This document shows positions 28,501-38,819 of a DNA stretch of 64,000 nucleotides, piece after piece. Position numbers and translations under genes: made by a program. Position 1 is the stretch's first letter; each line of letters opens with the position of its first letter. Origin of the DNA: Symsagittifera roscoffensis (lineage: Eukaryota > Xenacoelomorpha > Acoela > Convolutidae); NCBI RefSeq assembly GCF_963678635.1, contig NC_087069.1, positions 23,036,360 through 23,100,359 on the forward strand. The letters run 5' to 3'. The notes beneath the pieces were generated by a model. That model was given only the letters and a program-made list of their open reading frames with translations. It made no database searches and was not told where the DNA came from.

Positions 28501-28648
28501 CTGGTATATGTAAGCGGAATCTACTGAAATTTTGTTTGTGGAATCCACTTACGTTTTGGAACATATTTTAAGACTTGTCTCTGGAATCCAGGAACACACA
28601 GGCACAAAATTGTGTCCCTATCCACTGCACAGTTTGGCCTCGTAATGT
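25596..28648. mobile_element. Non-autonomous TIR element with subterminal inverted motifs (3.05 kb)
   Basis: The left end GCGAGGCCAAACTGTGCA and the right end TGCACAGTTTGGCCTCGTAATG-like terminus are inverted copies of each other. Inside both ends lie many short copies of TGCGGAATCCGC or GTGGAATCCACTTAC: about ten at 25630-25955 and about fifteen at 28065-28560, in opposite prevailing orientation. The centre holds AATCCCAAATACTGACC motifs in both orientations, the 172-bp repeats and a short TAG tract. No transposase is encoded. The architecture recalls fold-back elements with many binding sites near each end. No target-site duplication is clear, so the exact ends are uncertain by a few bases. 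Confidence 0.6.
26941..26999. repeat. Short imperfect TAG microsatellite
   Basis: This is the counterpart of the 205-bp tract at 13692. It has about 15 units, with GCG, GAA and CTT interruptions. Confidence 0.85.
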
Positions 28649-28840
28649 AATTTTATTTTTACTGTGTATCTTTGACAAAACCAATCGGAAAAAAATAGCG
28701 AGAGAGGATGATTCTGTAAGCAATTTTGCTAATAATTAAATTGCGTTTTTTTGTGTTTACTTTTGGCCAAAAAACCTCAAGTGGTCTTATAATTTTTGTT
28801 GTTCTGTGGAAGCAAAAAAAGTCATGTTTGGAGTATTGCT
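28649..28840. repeat. Macrosatellite-type flank beyond the element end
   Basis: This continues the sequence that follows CCTCGTAATG in every macrosatellite unit (for example 15273-15468), including AATAGCGAGAGAGGATGATT. Similarity ends near 28840, where single-copy DNA starts. The amplified unit therefore included about 200 bp of flanking DNA, or the element is longer than its apparent terminus. Confidence 0.75.
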
Positions 28841-28898
28841 TAAGATTATATAATTTATGATCGAATTTTTTTGCCACGAATAAGTTCTAAGAGTGCAA

Positions 28899-29085
28899 TT
28901 TCTATAGGTTTGAATAATTGTTGTGGGATGATCAATGGTCGCGATTTGTTGGGCTGAAATTTGTAGAAGGGGCTGAAAATTTTTATTTGGCCACATAAAC
29001 ATTTTCTATAGGTTCGATTAATTCGTGTGGGATGATTAATGATCGGGACTCGTTGGGCTGAAGTTTGTAGAAAAGGCTAATAAAG
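28899..29085. repeat. Two-copy tandem repeat, period about 104 bp
   Basis: TCTATAGGTT followed by GTGGGATGAT and GTTGGGCTGAA occurs at 28901 and again at 29005, with moderate divergence between the copies. Confidence 0.7.
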
Positions 29086-29152
29086 TTTACCGATGAATTA
29101 ATTTTCAATAATTTATGTGTTCTGATCGGCTATTATTTAAGTTTTGGAGATT

Positions 29153-29484
29153 GGAGCGAGCATAAACTCTAAATTTGAAAACATAAGTGGGAACCAATTT
29201 CAATTCTTAATGAGGTTAAAGACCCCAAGGAAACCACAAAAAAGAGTGAAAAGATACAAAAAATTGCTGAAAGGAGCATATCGTATTTTTCTTGAAGAGT
29301 TGCAGAAAAAAGACAATTTTGAGCGTAAGTGGGTGTGATTACTATGTTTCAAGTTCAACAACCTGTTGAAGCACCCGTCATTGTTATTTTCACCCAAAAT
29401 CACTTACTTTCAGGTTTCGAAAACTATAACTGTTTAGAGAAGAGCTTAATGTCGTCGACTCTGGAACCCAAATATCAAGCATGA
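29153..29484 (+). CDS. Candidate two-exon coding region, basic protein of unknown function
   Basis: The first open stretch (about 29153-29324) ends at a consensus donor, GAGC|GTAAGTGGG. The next open stretch begins after TTACTTTCAG at 29414 and stays in frame: the split codon C+GT gives Arg. It ends in TGA at 29482. Removing the 89-bp intron gives one continuous frame. With the internal ATG at 29220 as start the product is about 61 residues; an upstream exon ending at TTTTGGAG is equally possible. The first exon is rich in Lys and Arg (KTPRKPQKRVKRYKKLLKG), followed by a likely helix. I recognise no family. The splice signals are the main support, as the peptide alone is too short to prove coding. 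Confidence 0.4.
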
Positions 29485-29925
29485 AAATCAAAAAACTTGA
29501 ATTGTTCCTTCAACTGAAAACTATGCTAGACATCAAATCCAAAAAGCTAAGCTTGAGGTGTGACAACTACGCTAATGTATATCGCTTGTCATTGTTCCAC
29601 GGATTAGAACATGTTAAGGGAAAATTGATGCGCTGGTACTGTTTTTATTGAAATCCAATTATATCTAAGAGAGGAATTCAGAGTCGTGAAAACAAAATCA
29701 AGCACTTAGTTCTAAAAGCAAGCTAGGCAACTTATTACGGATTTGATATGACTGGTTGATTAATGAGCACGAATAAATAGGTAGCATGCTTTTCAAGTCA
29801 TCTGTTGTTTTCTCGCCAATATTAAGTTATGAAGAAAGAATTGATTTTTTTTCAGTTCATCATCTATAGTCATCGGGCAACTTTCCCAATCTTTTCTCTA
29901 ACTGTTCTTACCATGCATGCTTCCG
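29485..29925. other. No gene recognised
   Basis: AT-rich single-copy-looking DNA with no convincing exon. A plus-strand open frame at 29829 overlaps the minus-strand TPR frame downstream and lacks any motif. Confidence 0.5.
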
Positions 29926-30318
29926 TTAAAAGTTTTCTTCAAGAATCGATTTTGCCAACTGTAATTTTTCTCGTGCTTCATTTGAAGGCAAGCAATCGGT
30001 CCACTCTTTCAAAAGAATGACTTGCTGAATTTCTATTTCTGGGCCAAACAATTGGTACATCTTGAAAGCTCTGGAATAGTAATCTATAGCGTCATCAGGT
30101 CTACCGTTAAACTTCAATTGATCAGCCGTCTTTTTCACAGCAAAGGCAACTTCTTCGTGGTTTCCCAGAGCCCCGTGTAACTTATTAAAGCAAATATCGA
30201 GGAATTGAAAAGGTTTGTCCTTTTCCAACTCATTTTCTATTTTCGGAAGAATGTCCCTATACTGGTACAAAATCACATGAATTTGCTCTGATATATACAT
30301 TGTAGAAAAAACTGACTG
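29926..30318 (-). pseudogene. Detached TPR C-terminus of an NLR-like (STAND) gene
   Basis: About 130 codons end in TAA at 29926. The peptide contains a tetratricopeptide-type helix pair (AVKKTADQLKFNGRPDDAID then YYSRAFKMYQLFG) preceded by LHGALGNHEE and followed by acidic and basic helices ending in SILEENF. Such TPRs follow the NB-ARC module in animal NLR-like proteins. The frame runs upstream into a repeat that starts with CCCGGG at 30319, which is not TPR coding. The piece is therefore a fragment whose natural upstream partner is not adjacent. The best partner is the coding remnant ending at 42231, whose frame joins this one exactly (see findings). An independent downstream exon of a different gene remains possible. 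Confidence 0.55.
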
Positions 30319-30800
30319 CCCGGGTTGACCAAAACTTCTAATCATACAATTTCCATATATGAGAAACTTCTTGTCATACAATTCCATACAATTCCATACG
30401 TACAGAAAATTGTATGAAATCTCTATGATAAACATTTTCCCATATATGGAAATTGTAAAATTAGAAGTTTCCCATATATGAAAATTGTATGACTAAAAGT
30501 TTGTCATTTATGAAAATTGTATGATTACCACTTTTTTAAAATGAAGTCAGGCAAAAATTACGTCAAAGCCCATCCCATAAAACGTGCAATCTCTGAACAG
30601 AGAAGAAAACTTGAGAAAAATTGCAGTACTTTAGAGGTTTGAAGCTCAAATTGTACATTTTCTGCAAGAAAATCTTCTCAACTCTTGAGAGAGCAACAAG
30701 TTCCTTAACCTTATCCTATGGGAACCAGTAACTGGGCGAGGGGCTCAAACAAAAAACAAACCTGTACGTGAGCTGGACGACCCAAAACACAGAAACTTAC

Positions 30801-30908
30801 AAAAAATGATGTTTCAGCCATTCCAGTGATCTGCATCAAACTGTCATCTAACACCAGTTCTTTCATTTGCATCCAGTTGACGTATTTATATTCAATCATA
30901 ACTAACAC
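30801..30908 (-). CDS. Orphan exon candidate (36 codons)
   Basis: On the minus strand an open stretch is flanked by an acceptor, ATGTCTTTGTAG, just before 30908 and a consensus donor, GTAAGTTTCTG, just after 30801. The peptide begins VLVMIEYKYVNWMQMKELV and has no recognised domain. It lies inside the putative 11.9-kb insertion, so it may belong to that element or to nothing. The next exon is not identified: the TPR frame downstream starts in a different phase. Confidence 0.3.
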
Positions 30909-31611
30909 CTACAAAGACATTTTTATCGTGCATGAAATTTAAAAAAATTAGAAAGATGAAAAAATTTTAGCTAAGGAAAAAAATTCCAATAAATTAAGGA
31001 TTTAAAATATTTCGCACCACCTGCTATAGATCACAAACGAAACACGGCAAGCTAGTGGGCAAAAACTAAGCCAGAAGCCACAAGGCATCGAATCGAATTT
31101 GAATCGGAAAAAACTAAATAAAAAGAAACAGATTTTTGAAAACTGAAATAACAGGCAGAGCGAAGTTTTGCAGCACTTTCGGTACAACGGAGAAAAGCAT
31201 AAATAGCTTATTTCTTCAACTTATTTCTTATTTTAATTAGAGACATTGGGGGAAGGGGCGTTGAAAGATGGAGGTGGACCACGTTTTTTTGTCTAAGTAA
31301 ATATGCGTGTATTTACTAATTTGAGAAAGGACACGTGATGAAAAATCGTCTTATCTTGTTAACTTAAATGATTCGGGCATTCAAAATTGGAGGCCAACTT
31401 TGCAACCGCTAATTCGATATTGGGCTGCTTAATTTAAACTCGGTAAAATAACCACTAAAATCAAATTGGAAAATCGAAAAAAAAAATTCTTAACCATTGC
31501 AATATACGATAGCTTAAACATGCAAAAATAATACGTTGAAAAAGCTTAAACATGGAGAGATAGTGAAGCCCGCATTTAAATATATAATAGATTTGAAATT
31601 TTTTGTAAAAA

Positions 31612-31735
31612 CTATACTCCACGCGCCATATAATGTACAAAGGGATGGAGTGCGTTCCTAGTAACAAATCAATTATGGTAAATAAGCTTTCTTCAACCAA
31701 TTTGGAATCATTTATAAGACGGGTTAAATGGTTTT
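31612..31735 (-). repeat. Partial copy of the GTTCCGACT element family
   Basis: ACGCGCCATATAATGTACAA, TAACAAATCAATTATGG and GCTTTCTTCAACCAATTTGGAA match, in reverse orientation, the 3' half of the four elements at 44.8-50.0 kb. The termini are missing. Confidence 0.65.
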
Positions 31736-31779
31736 AAGCTTTCGGTTTTCAGAAAAAAATAGAATAGATGATCTTTAAT

Positions 31780-33795
31780 CTCTTTGAATTTCTAGAACAA
31801 TTTATGATTGGCATTACTTCGACAGCAAGAAACCAACTAGAGAAAACTAGATCAAGAGATAAAGTTTTTATTCCGCAAAATTAAATTCCATTTTCGAAAC
31901 AAGGAATCGTTCACGTTTTTTGCCCCAATTCCACGTTCGTATTTGGAGGTGGTTATGTACGTCACTTGCAGCAGATTAATTTCAATTGAAGTGCATAAAC
32001 ACTTAAGTGCATTCATAAATGTATCAATATGTACGAAAGCGCATTTGTATTTATTAGAGGCTTTTAAAACTTTTCCTGAAAAAACACAAAAAATTAGCGA
32101 GACTTATATAAGAGTCTTCACTACGTTCATTACTCTTCATCAAACAAAAATTCTCAGTGTTTCAAAAACATGAAAAATGTTTACACAAAAGGATACGCTT
32201 CTGAACACATTGGCCACATAATGCAAAAACTTTCAGGTAAAACATTGGCAAATGAGTCGAAGCATTTCTGAAAAGTAGAGGAAGACATTGCCAAACAGTT
32301 CACACATTATCAAAATAAAAGAGGGCTCTCTGCAATTACACCAGCAAAAATCCAGTGGGAAAATTTAGGAAGACTTTAAAAAATGAAATTCAAAAATGGT
32401 TCGACTAAATAAACTATTCCAGAACAATATAATCTTTTTCCTTATATTCATTTTCATTAATATGAATAAAACCGAGAACAACTCGAGGTCTATTGTGACA
32501 CAACTGTTCGAAATCTGTGCTAAATTAATGGTGTGGACAAAGAAAAACTTAACTACGCGGCATGCCCGATTGGCTCACTTATCTCAGATACCACTGTAAC
32601 AGCATTCACGCCTAGTTGATTTATCATTTCCAATAAACACTGAAGTTTTAGAAACTAACTTCGTTCGAAGTTGAGTCAGAATCCCCACAACACTTAAATA
32701 ATCCAGTTTATCGTTCTCTGTTATATCGGAGAGGTGACAAAAAAGATTCTCTGAACGAAGTTAGTTACGTGAAAAAAAACCGAAACAGAAAACAATTGCA
32801 ATTTTTTCGAAAAAACCTGAACCGTCGAAGTTCGGAGAAAATGAGATGGCGTTTTTAAATACTGGAACAATTTATTATTGATAACTCTTTCGCGAAATTG
32901 ATCGAATTTCAGGAAACTGGATCAATGGGTAAACATTTTATTTCGCTGGGAAAACTGATTGTTATTTTCCTTTTTCGAAACCAGAGGTTGATCACGTTTT
33001 TCGTGACTTTTGCAATTTTGCTGTTCGATAATGGAGTTTGCCTTCCTTTTAACAATAGAAATGCACTGAACTTTAAAAGAAGTCACAAGTCAGACCGCGA
33101 AAAATCAAAAATGAGCTCGAACAAAACTGCAACAACAATAACAACACAAAAAACAATCAGCAAAACCTAAATAAGAATACTCACTACGTTCATTACTCTT
33201 AATAAACTAACCTTCGAAATAAAAAAAATGAGGTAGAACGTTTTCAATATCTTTTCGTCAAACAAAAAACAGGTGACCAAGATAATGTCTTTACCGTGTT
33301 CACACTATAATAGTTCCTCACAGTATTTATGTAGATGAAACGGATGTTTTCAATAAAATGCTGAGAGAAGTTTCATAGAACTCGGATCTACTTAACAATT
33401 ACCTCCGATCAATCAAAATTTTCGACCATTAAGCTCTTTGAATTTGTAGAACAATTTATGAAAGAAACTTTTTGTTAAAATTAACCCTAGTTAAGAAAAC
33501 TGAATAACAGGCAAAACTTTCATTTTGCTGGGAAATCTGATAATTATTTTCCATTTTCAAAATTAGAAGTCGATCACGTTTTTCGTGACCTTTACAATCT
33601 TGATGATCAATAATGGAGTTTGCCTTCCTTTTAACAATAGAAATGCACTGAATTTTAAAAGAAATCACAAGTCAAACCGCGAAAAATCAAAATTGAGCGT
33701 GGACAAATTTTAAGACTTTTTCCTGAAACAAAAAAAAATCAGCAAGACCTAAGAGTCTTTCTTCACTACGTTCATTTCTCTTAATTAGGCAGCTT
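31780..33795. repeat. Three diverged copies of a roughly 380-bp repeat
   Basis: Copies lie at about 31780-32170, 32860-33225 and 33440-33795. Shared landmarks, in order: GAACAATTTAT, TTTCGAAAC, CACGTTTTTCGTGAC, CCTTTTAACAATAGAAATGC (last two copies) and TTCACTACGTTCATT at the end. The copies share orientation and are strongly diverged. No coding capacity is conserved between them. Confidence 0.65.
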
Positions 33796-34798
33796 CGGAG
33801 AAATTGCTGTTTTTGATACGAAAGGTTCCTTGATTATTCTATTATTGCTCCTGCTACATATATTTGTTTTTAGATAAATGAGCAGCTGTCGCCTGTTATT
33901 AAGCGTTGCTTTGTTGCGAACTTTCGCAACACCGAGAATCGTTTTAATTGATGGAAACGGAGAGCAGTTTTTTATCAACGACCATAACTATTGAAATGAA
34001 CACTCTACTCTCACTTCAGAAGTTGACATCGAAAGTCAACATAGGTAACAAGAAACCGAGTCACGTATAGATAGAAAATGTTGAGATAGTTAAATTTAGT
34101 AGTGGTATTTGCAAATTTCAAGATCTTAAGCCCCACCTTAACTTCATGCACTAAAAATTACATGGGCGCGGTATCATATTAAAGCGGTAATAAAAATCTT
34201 TGCATCGCAAATGATCCTGAGCAAATCTAGGGAGTAGTCGACCCATCGTGGCCCCCTGCGCTTTAACTCAGAAGCATTCACAGGGTGGGTAATATCTTTA
34301 CATTACATCATCAGAGCAAATTACTCCGCAAAACTCACCCTTGAAGGTAGCATTCTTGACAGCTGTCAATTATCAAATTTTATTCTAAGGCTAAAGGCCA
34401 ACATTTGTATCTGACCAATGGATATATGTAACAGCTCTGGAATAGCATAGGGGAGAGCATAAAATGTTTTCAATAAGAATTATTATTAGGGAAGCTATAT
34501 GATTGGATGTTGTTGGAATGAATTTGGGATAAAATAAATAATTTTACTGAGGCACAGCACAATTCAAAAGGGATCCCATAAAGAAACGTTTGTGGTTTAT
34601 GAAAAAGATTGATGATTACACTGTCGAAATGACAATTGTGGAAACACTGTAAGCAAATAGTATAGCATGAACTAACCTGAAAAAAAACGAAGGCAACATA
34701 AAAAGAAACAGCAAAATATAACTGACTTGCTATTAAGTCCCTGCAATTGCAACAACAAAAAAACTAAGGTTACTAAAAAAACGTAGTATCCTTCATAC
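33796..34798. other. No gene recognised
   Basis: AT-rich DNA with a slightly GC-richer patch at 34210-34290. No open frame with a recognisable motif, and no repeat structure that I can see. Confidence 0.5.
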
Positions 34799-35985
34799 TT
34801 ACTAAAAAGTAGTAAAAAAGGTCAGTATCCTTGATCTGCATTATAATTACTACTGAAACAAATCTTCATTTCGTAGAAGAACCTGAATGCAGTACATGAA
34901 ATGGGCTTTTCAATTCTTGAAATTTTTTGGTTAGGCTTTTCTAAACTGTATCACAGATCTACAAGGTTTCTTGTTGTAGCATTTTTGTATCTCTGATTAG
35001 GTTTTTCTAGGCAGTATCATTGATTTACAATACAACTATTGCTAATATAAGCCTTCCTTTTCTGAAAGAACGTGAAGGTAGCACAACAAAAATGGGCTTT
35101 TTCTTTCTTGTGTATAGCGATTTTGTATTTTGAAAAAGCAGCGTGTTTTTCTTTTCATAAGACAGGGGATCTTTTGAAAGAAATCTTAATTCACACAGAG
35201 GGGAAGCTGAGCTTCGCACCATTTGCGATACAAAACAAGGAAGCGGCTACGTCCGAAAAAATTCAAAAATTTCGAACTAGATCTATCGATAAAACTAGGT
35301 TTGAAACAACAACGGGCCAAGACAAAAAAAAAACAATTAGAAACTGGAATAAAAAAATCATGCGGTAACAATGCCGAAAAAACATAAGCAGTTACTAAAA
35401 AGTAGTAAAAAAGGTCAGTATCCTTGATCTGCATTATAATTACTACTGAAACAAATCTTCATTTCGTAGAAGAACCTGAATGCAGTACATGAAATGGGCT
35501 TTTCAATTCTTGAAATTTTTTGGTTAGGCTTTTCTAAACTGTATCACAGATCTACAAGGTTTCTTGTTGTAGCATTTTTGTATCTCTGATTAGGTTTTTC
35601 TAGGCAGTATCATTGATTTACAATACAACTATTGCTAATATAAGCCTTCCTTTTCTGAAAGAACGTGAAGGTAGCACAACAAAAATGGGCTTTTTCTTTC
35701 TTGTGTATAGCGATTTTGTATTTTGAAAAAGCAGCGTGTTTTTCTTTTCATAAGACAGGGGATCTTTTGAAAGAAATCTTAATTCACACAGAGGGGAAGC
35801 TGAGCTTCGCACCATTTGCGATAAAAAACAAGGAAGCGGCTACGTCCGAAAAAATTCAAAAATTTCGAACTAGATCTATCGATAAAACTAGGTTTGAAAC
35901 AACAACGGGCCAAGACAAAAAAAACAATTAGAAACTGGAATAAAAAAATCATGCGGTAACAATGCCGAAAAAACATAAGCAGAAA
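34799..35985. repeat. 593-bp tandem duplication, two nearly identical copies
   Basis: TACTAAAAAGTAGTAAAAAA starts at about 34799 and again at 35392. The two 593-bp copies differ only at a few positions (for example GATACAAAAC versus GATAAAAAAC, and A-run length near the end). Both carry the same overlapping open frames of about 65 and 90 codons on the two strands. Neither resembles a known protein, and their conservation is explained by the recent duplication. Confidence 0.95.
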
Positions 35986-36450
35986 CTCTCAAGACCGAAA
36001 AAAAATTTTAAAAAATTTCAAAACCACCACACCCTCAAACAAATAAAGGCACACAAAAGCTTTATTCGCGCGTCAAATGGAGCAAAATTCGGCATTATGC
36101 TGATATAAATTTGACCTATTGATATAAACCTATAAGGCCAAAAAGGAAAACAAAAAAAGCCAAGAAAAAAAAACAAAAAAACTTCGGACTAGTAAAAAAC
36201 TTTTAAGTCCCCCACACATTCGAACTTCACGCACAAACAAAATTATTCGCTCGTCGAATGGTGCAAAATGAGGCCAATATGTCGAAGAAACATAGGCCAA
36301 AACAAAATGAGCAAATAAAAAAATTCAAACTAATTCAAGACTCCAAAAAATTCATCAAGTCCCCTCACACTCAAAACACATACAAACACAAGGAAATTTC
36401 TCGTCGATTGATATAGCATGATATCAGGCCACAAAGCCGATTTAATATAC
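35985..36450. repeat. Three degenerate repeats of about 150-190 bp
   Basis: Each copy has a CCACAC- or CTCACACTC-like patch, then CACAAA, then TTATTCGCGCGTCAAATGG or its variant (TTATTCGCTCGTCGAATGG, TTTCTCGTCGATTGATAT). Copies begin near 35985, 36180 and 36330. Confidence 0.6.
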
Positions 36451-37007
36451 GCCGTAACTCAACAAGCCGAAAAATAAACAAAAAAGGAAACTTTAACATG
36501 AAGCAGAGACATCGCGAATTACAGACCAATAAGTATTTTGCTTAATCTATCACTTCGATTTGAGCGTGTTTTATTTGATTTCATATAGCATAAAATTATT
36601 TTATTGATGAAGGAAGAATAACAGGGCTTCGTGGAAATCAGAAGCACGACTACTCAATTACTGGCTTATTTAGATGCAAAATACAACTGTAGAGATGAAA
36701 ACATTCCCTATTTATCTGTTTTTTTTTTATATTCAAAAGATATTCGATTATGTTCCCTGCTATGTATTTCCGTTCCTTACCAATTTTTTACCGTCTACTC
36801 AATTTTGATACCAAATTAATTTACATGTCGGATACAGTAGATTCAAATCAATTCAGCAAAAGTAAAGGAACAAGTGATGCGATTGTTTTGAAGATAGAAA
36901 GAGACATCAATAAGGAGTTGTTGGCTATGAGGAAAAAAAGATGAAATAAGTGAGAGTCTCTACACAAGGATGAGGTCTACTGGGGGCAGCCCGCCAGGCT
37001 TTATGGG

Positions 37008-37928
37008 TTGGCGAAAGAGCATAATGTGAATACCCCATTAAGACCGGTCCTCTCCTTGCCTGGTAGCTCTTATTATAACTTGAACAAGGTTCTTGCAAAA
37101 TTTTTTGAGAAAATTGAGGGCGCAAACGTCGAGACCAACTCACTAGATGCGAGAGAAATCTTAGGGAGCACTAATTTTGAGCCCAATGAAAACTTATTAT
37201 CTCTAGATGTGAAGAGTTTGTACACAAATGTTCCACTGAAAAAAACGATAGACATAGCTCTGAGAAAACTGTATGAGCAAGATGAACCACCATCAATTGC
37301 TAGGAAAACCATGAAGAGAGTGTTGAACATGGCAGTTAGTCAAGTCCATTTCAAGTGCAATGAAACATGGTACGTTAAGAAAGATGGTTTGGCAATGGGG
37401 GCATCTCTTGCCGTTATTTTAGCAAATCTTTGGCTGAAGCAGTACGAAACTGCACTATCGAGGGATATTCCCGAAATGTTTTTGCCCGAGAAAGATCTTC
37501 ACGGAATTTGTCCCGAGTGCAAAATGAAAGTCACGTACAGGTCAAAAGGTGTAGAATGTGAATGCTGTTTGAACTGGTATCAGGTAAAATGCTGTGATAT
37601 ATCAGATGATGAGTATCGAAATATAAGTGAAACCGTCTGGTACTGCAGAAAATGCATCGCAATAAGAGAGAAAAACAAGTCAGGGCAACTAGCTAAGTTG
37701 TTTCTCCGTTATGTTGATAATATAGTGAGAACAGTGAAGGGTGATCCCGAAAAAATGCTACGGGCTGCAAACTTACTACATCCAAATTTACAGTTACCAA
37801 TAGAGACACCAAACACAAACGAAGTTTTGGCATTTTTGGATTTACAAATTAGAATTCACAAAAACAGGAAAATTAGCTGTGGGTGGTATCAAAAACCTGC
37901 GGCCCCCTTCAGTGCAAGAGAAGTGTGA
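37008..37928 (+). pseudogene. Penelope-like reverse transcriptase with inserted PHD finger
   Basis: Residues 1-80 hold YGLAKEH-type finger motifs and LRPVLSLPGSSYYNLNK. Palm motif A is LLSLDVKSLYTNVP (Asp67). Motif B is GLAMGASLAVILAN (127-140). Motif C, normally YVDD, is YVDN at 235-238, so one catalytic aspartate is lost. FLDLQI (276-281) and CGWYQKP follow. Between motifs B and C lies a foreign-looking segment (about 158-226). Cysteines 168/171, 184/187, 195 and 213/216, with Trp190 and Trp211, form a PHD-finger pattern; the usual histidine is Gln192. The frame ends in PFSAREV by a frameshift; the proper continuation (KRSVTEGTVHRVF) lies in another frame. The RT would copy element RNA by target-primed synthesis if active. 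Confidence 0.85.
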
Positions 37929-38022
37929 CTGAAGGAACTGTTCACCGTGTTTTTAGAAGCTGCGCCCCCTTCAGTACAAGAGAAGTGTGACTGAAGGAAC
38001 TGTTCACCGGGTTTTTGGGTTT
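37897..38022 (+). repeat. 63-bp tandem duplication inside the Penelope-like element
   Basis: CTGCGCCCCCTTCAGTACAA through TGTTCACCG and the T-run is present at 37897 and again at 37960 with three or four differences. The period of 63 bp keeps the frame, so the KRSVTEGTVHRVF motif is encoded twice. This is a local replication-slippage-type event. Confidence 0.9.
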
Positions 38023-38060
38023 TCCGCTGTGACTCAACATGGGAAGAATATGATAAAGCC

Positions 38061-38480
38061 ATGAAAATCAACCGTGAGCAGTGGTTGGATAACCAATATC
38101 CGGAAAGTTGGTCGTCGCGGGTGGCATCCCATGTCCTTGAAAAAATCATCAGCGAGGGCAAAAACAAAAAGAACATGGCTGAGAAAAAGAAGCCCTGTGA
38201 TTATAGCAGTGATTCACCACCCATCTTGATGGTCTCTAAAATCCTCCTGTTCCAGTGAACTGAAATCAAAAGTGGTGTACAGATTTGAATGTTGTGGGTG
38301 CAAATCCATCTAGGTTGGCCAGACGGTCCGACATCTCACCACAAGGATTGAGGAACACCGAAAAGAGGATACCCCAGTTGGACAGCATATAAGGCAGTGT
38401 GGTAGTGAGAGTGGTAAGTCTGAGTTTAATTGGAAAATAATCGACCAGGCGTCCAGCAGCATCAGCATTAAAATTAGCCA
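38061..38480 (+). pseudogene. Penelope-like linker and GIY-YIG endonuclease, with nonsense codon
   Basis: The linker frame (INREQWLDNQYPESWSSRV then VLEKIISEGKN) is the usual RT-to-endonuclease connector. A frame change near 38258 leads to SELKSKVVYRFECCGCKSI, then a TAG at 38311 in place of the expected tyrosine, then VGQTVRHLTTRIEEHR, PVGQHIRQCG and EFNWKIIDQ. In the family this reads VYxFxCxxC...YVGQT.RHL..R..EH, the GIY-YIG nuclease core with Arg and His in the helix. The stop replaces the second active-site tyrosine. Part of the linker (normally about 100 residues with a conserved central block) seems deleted. Confidence 0.85.
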
Positions 38481-38819
38481 CAAAACGAAAATGTGAAAAT
38501 AAAAATGAAGAAAACTCTCAAAAATTTGTGACAAAATGTTTTAAAATGTTACATAATAGTTGTTACATAATTTCAGTGATATTTGTAAAGTTTTGATTGG
38601 TTGAATTTTTACAATTTTGAAATAATGATGTGTGTGACACTTTTTATGATCTTTGATCATTTTGTACAGATAGTTTAGAATTTTTAAAACCTGAAGATGC
38701 ACAAATTGTAGGAAAACGTTTGTTTGAATTTACAATTTTAACGCATTCTCAAATTAATTATGTTAATATCCGATTAATACCTTTATTATCTCTCATACCA
38801 TTATCAATTTGTTAGAAGG

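Larger units (their letters stand above)
36829..38480 (+). mobile_element. Penelope-like retroelement, inactive copy
   Basis: The order is an N-terminal segment, reverse transcriptase, linker and GIY-YIG endonuclease, which is the standard order for endonuclease-bearing Penelope-like elements. The segment at 36829-36944 (ending KIERDINKELLAMRKKR) fits the region just before the RT fingers in this family. It runs into the RT through two frame changes: an A7 run at 36933-36939 and a T-run near 37000. Each is corrected by one base, and between them the frame gives ISESLYTRMRSTGGSPPGF, matching the conserved pre-RT motif. No flanking long repeats are visible. Catalytic lesions in both domains (separate entries) show that the copy is dead. 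Confidence 0.85.

Noticed and set aside
34799-35931. Twin 65- and 88-98-codon frames as a duplicated small gene
   Set aside because: Overlapping frames on both strands are conserved only because the 593-bp copies are nearly identical. No motif or splice signal supports coding.
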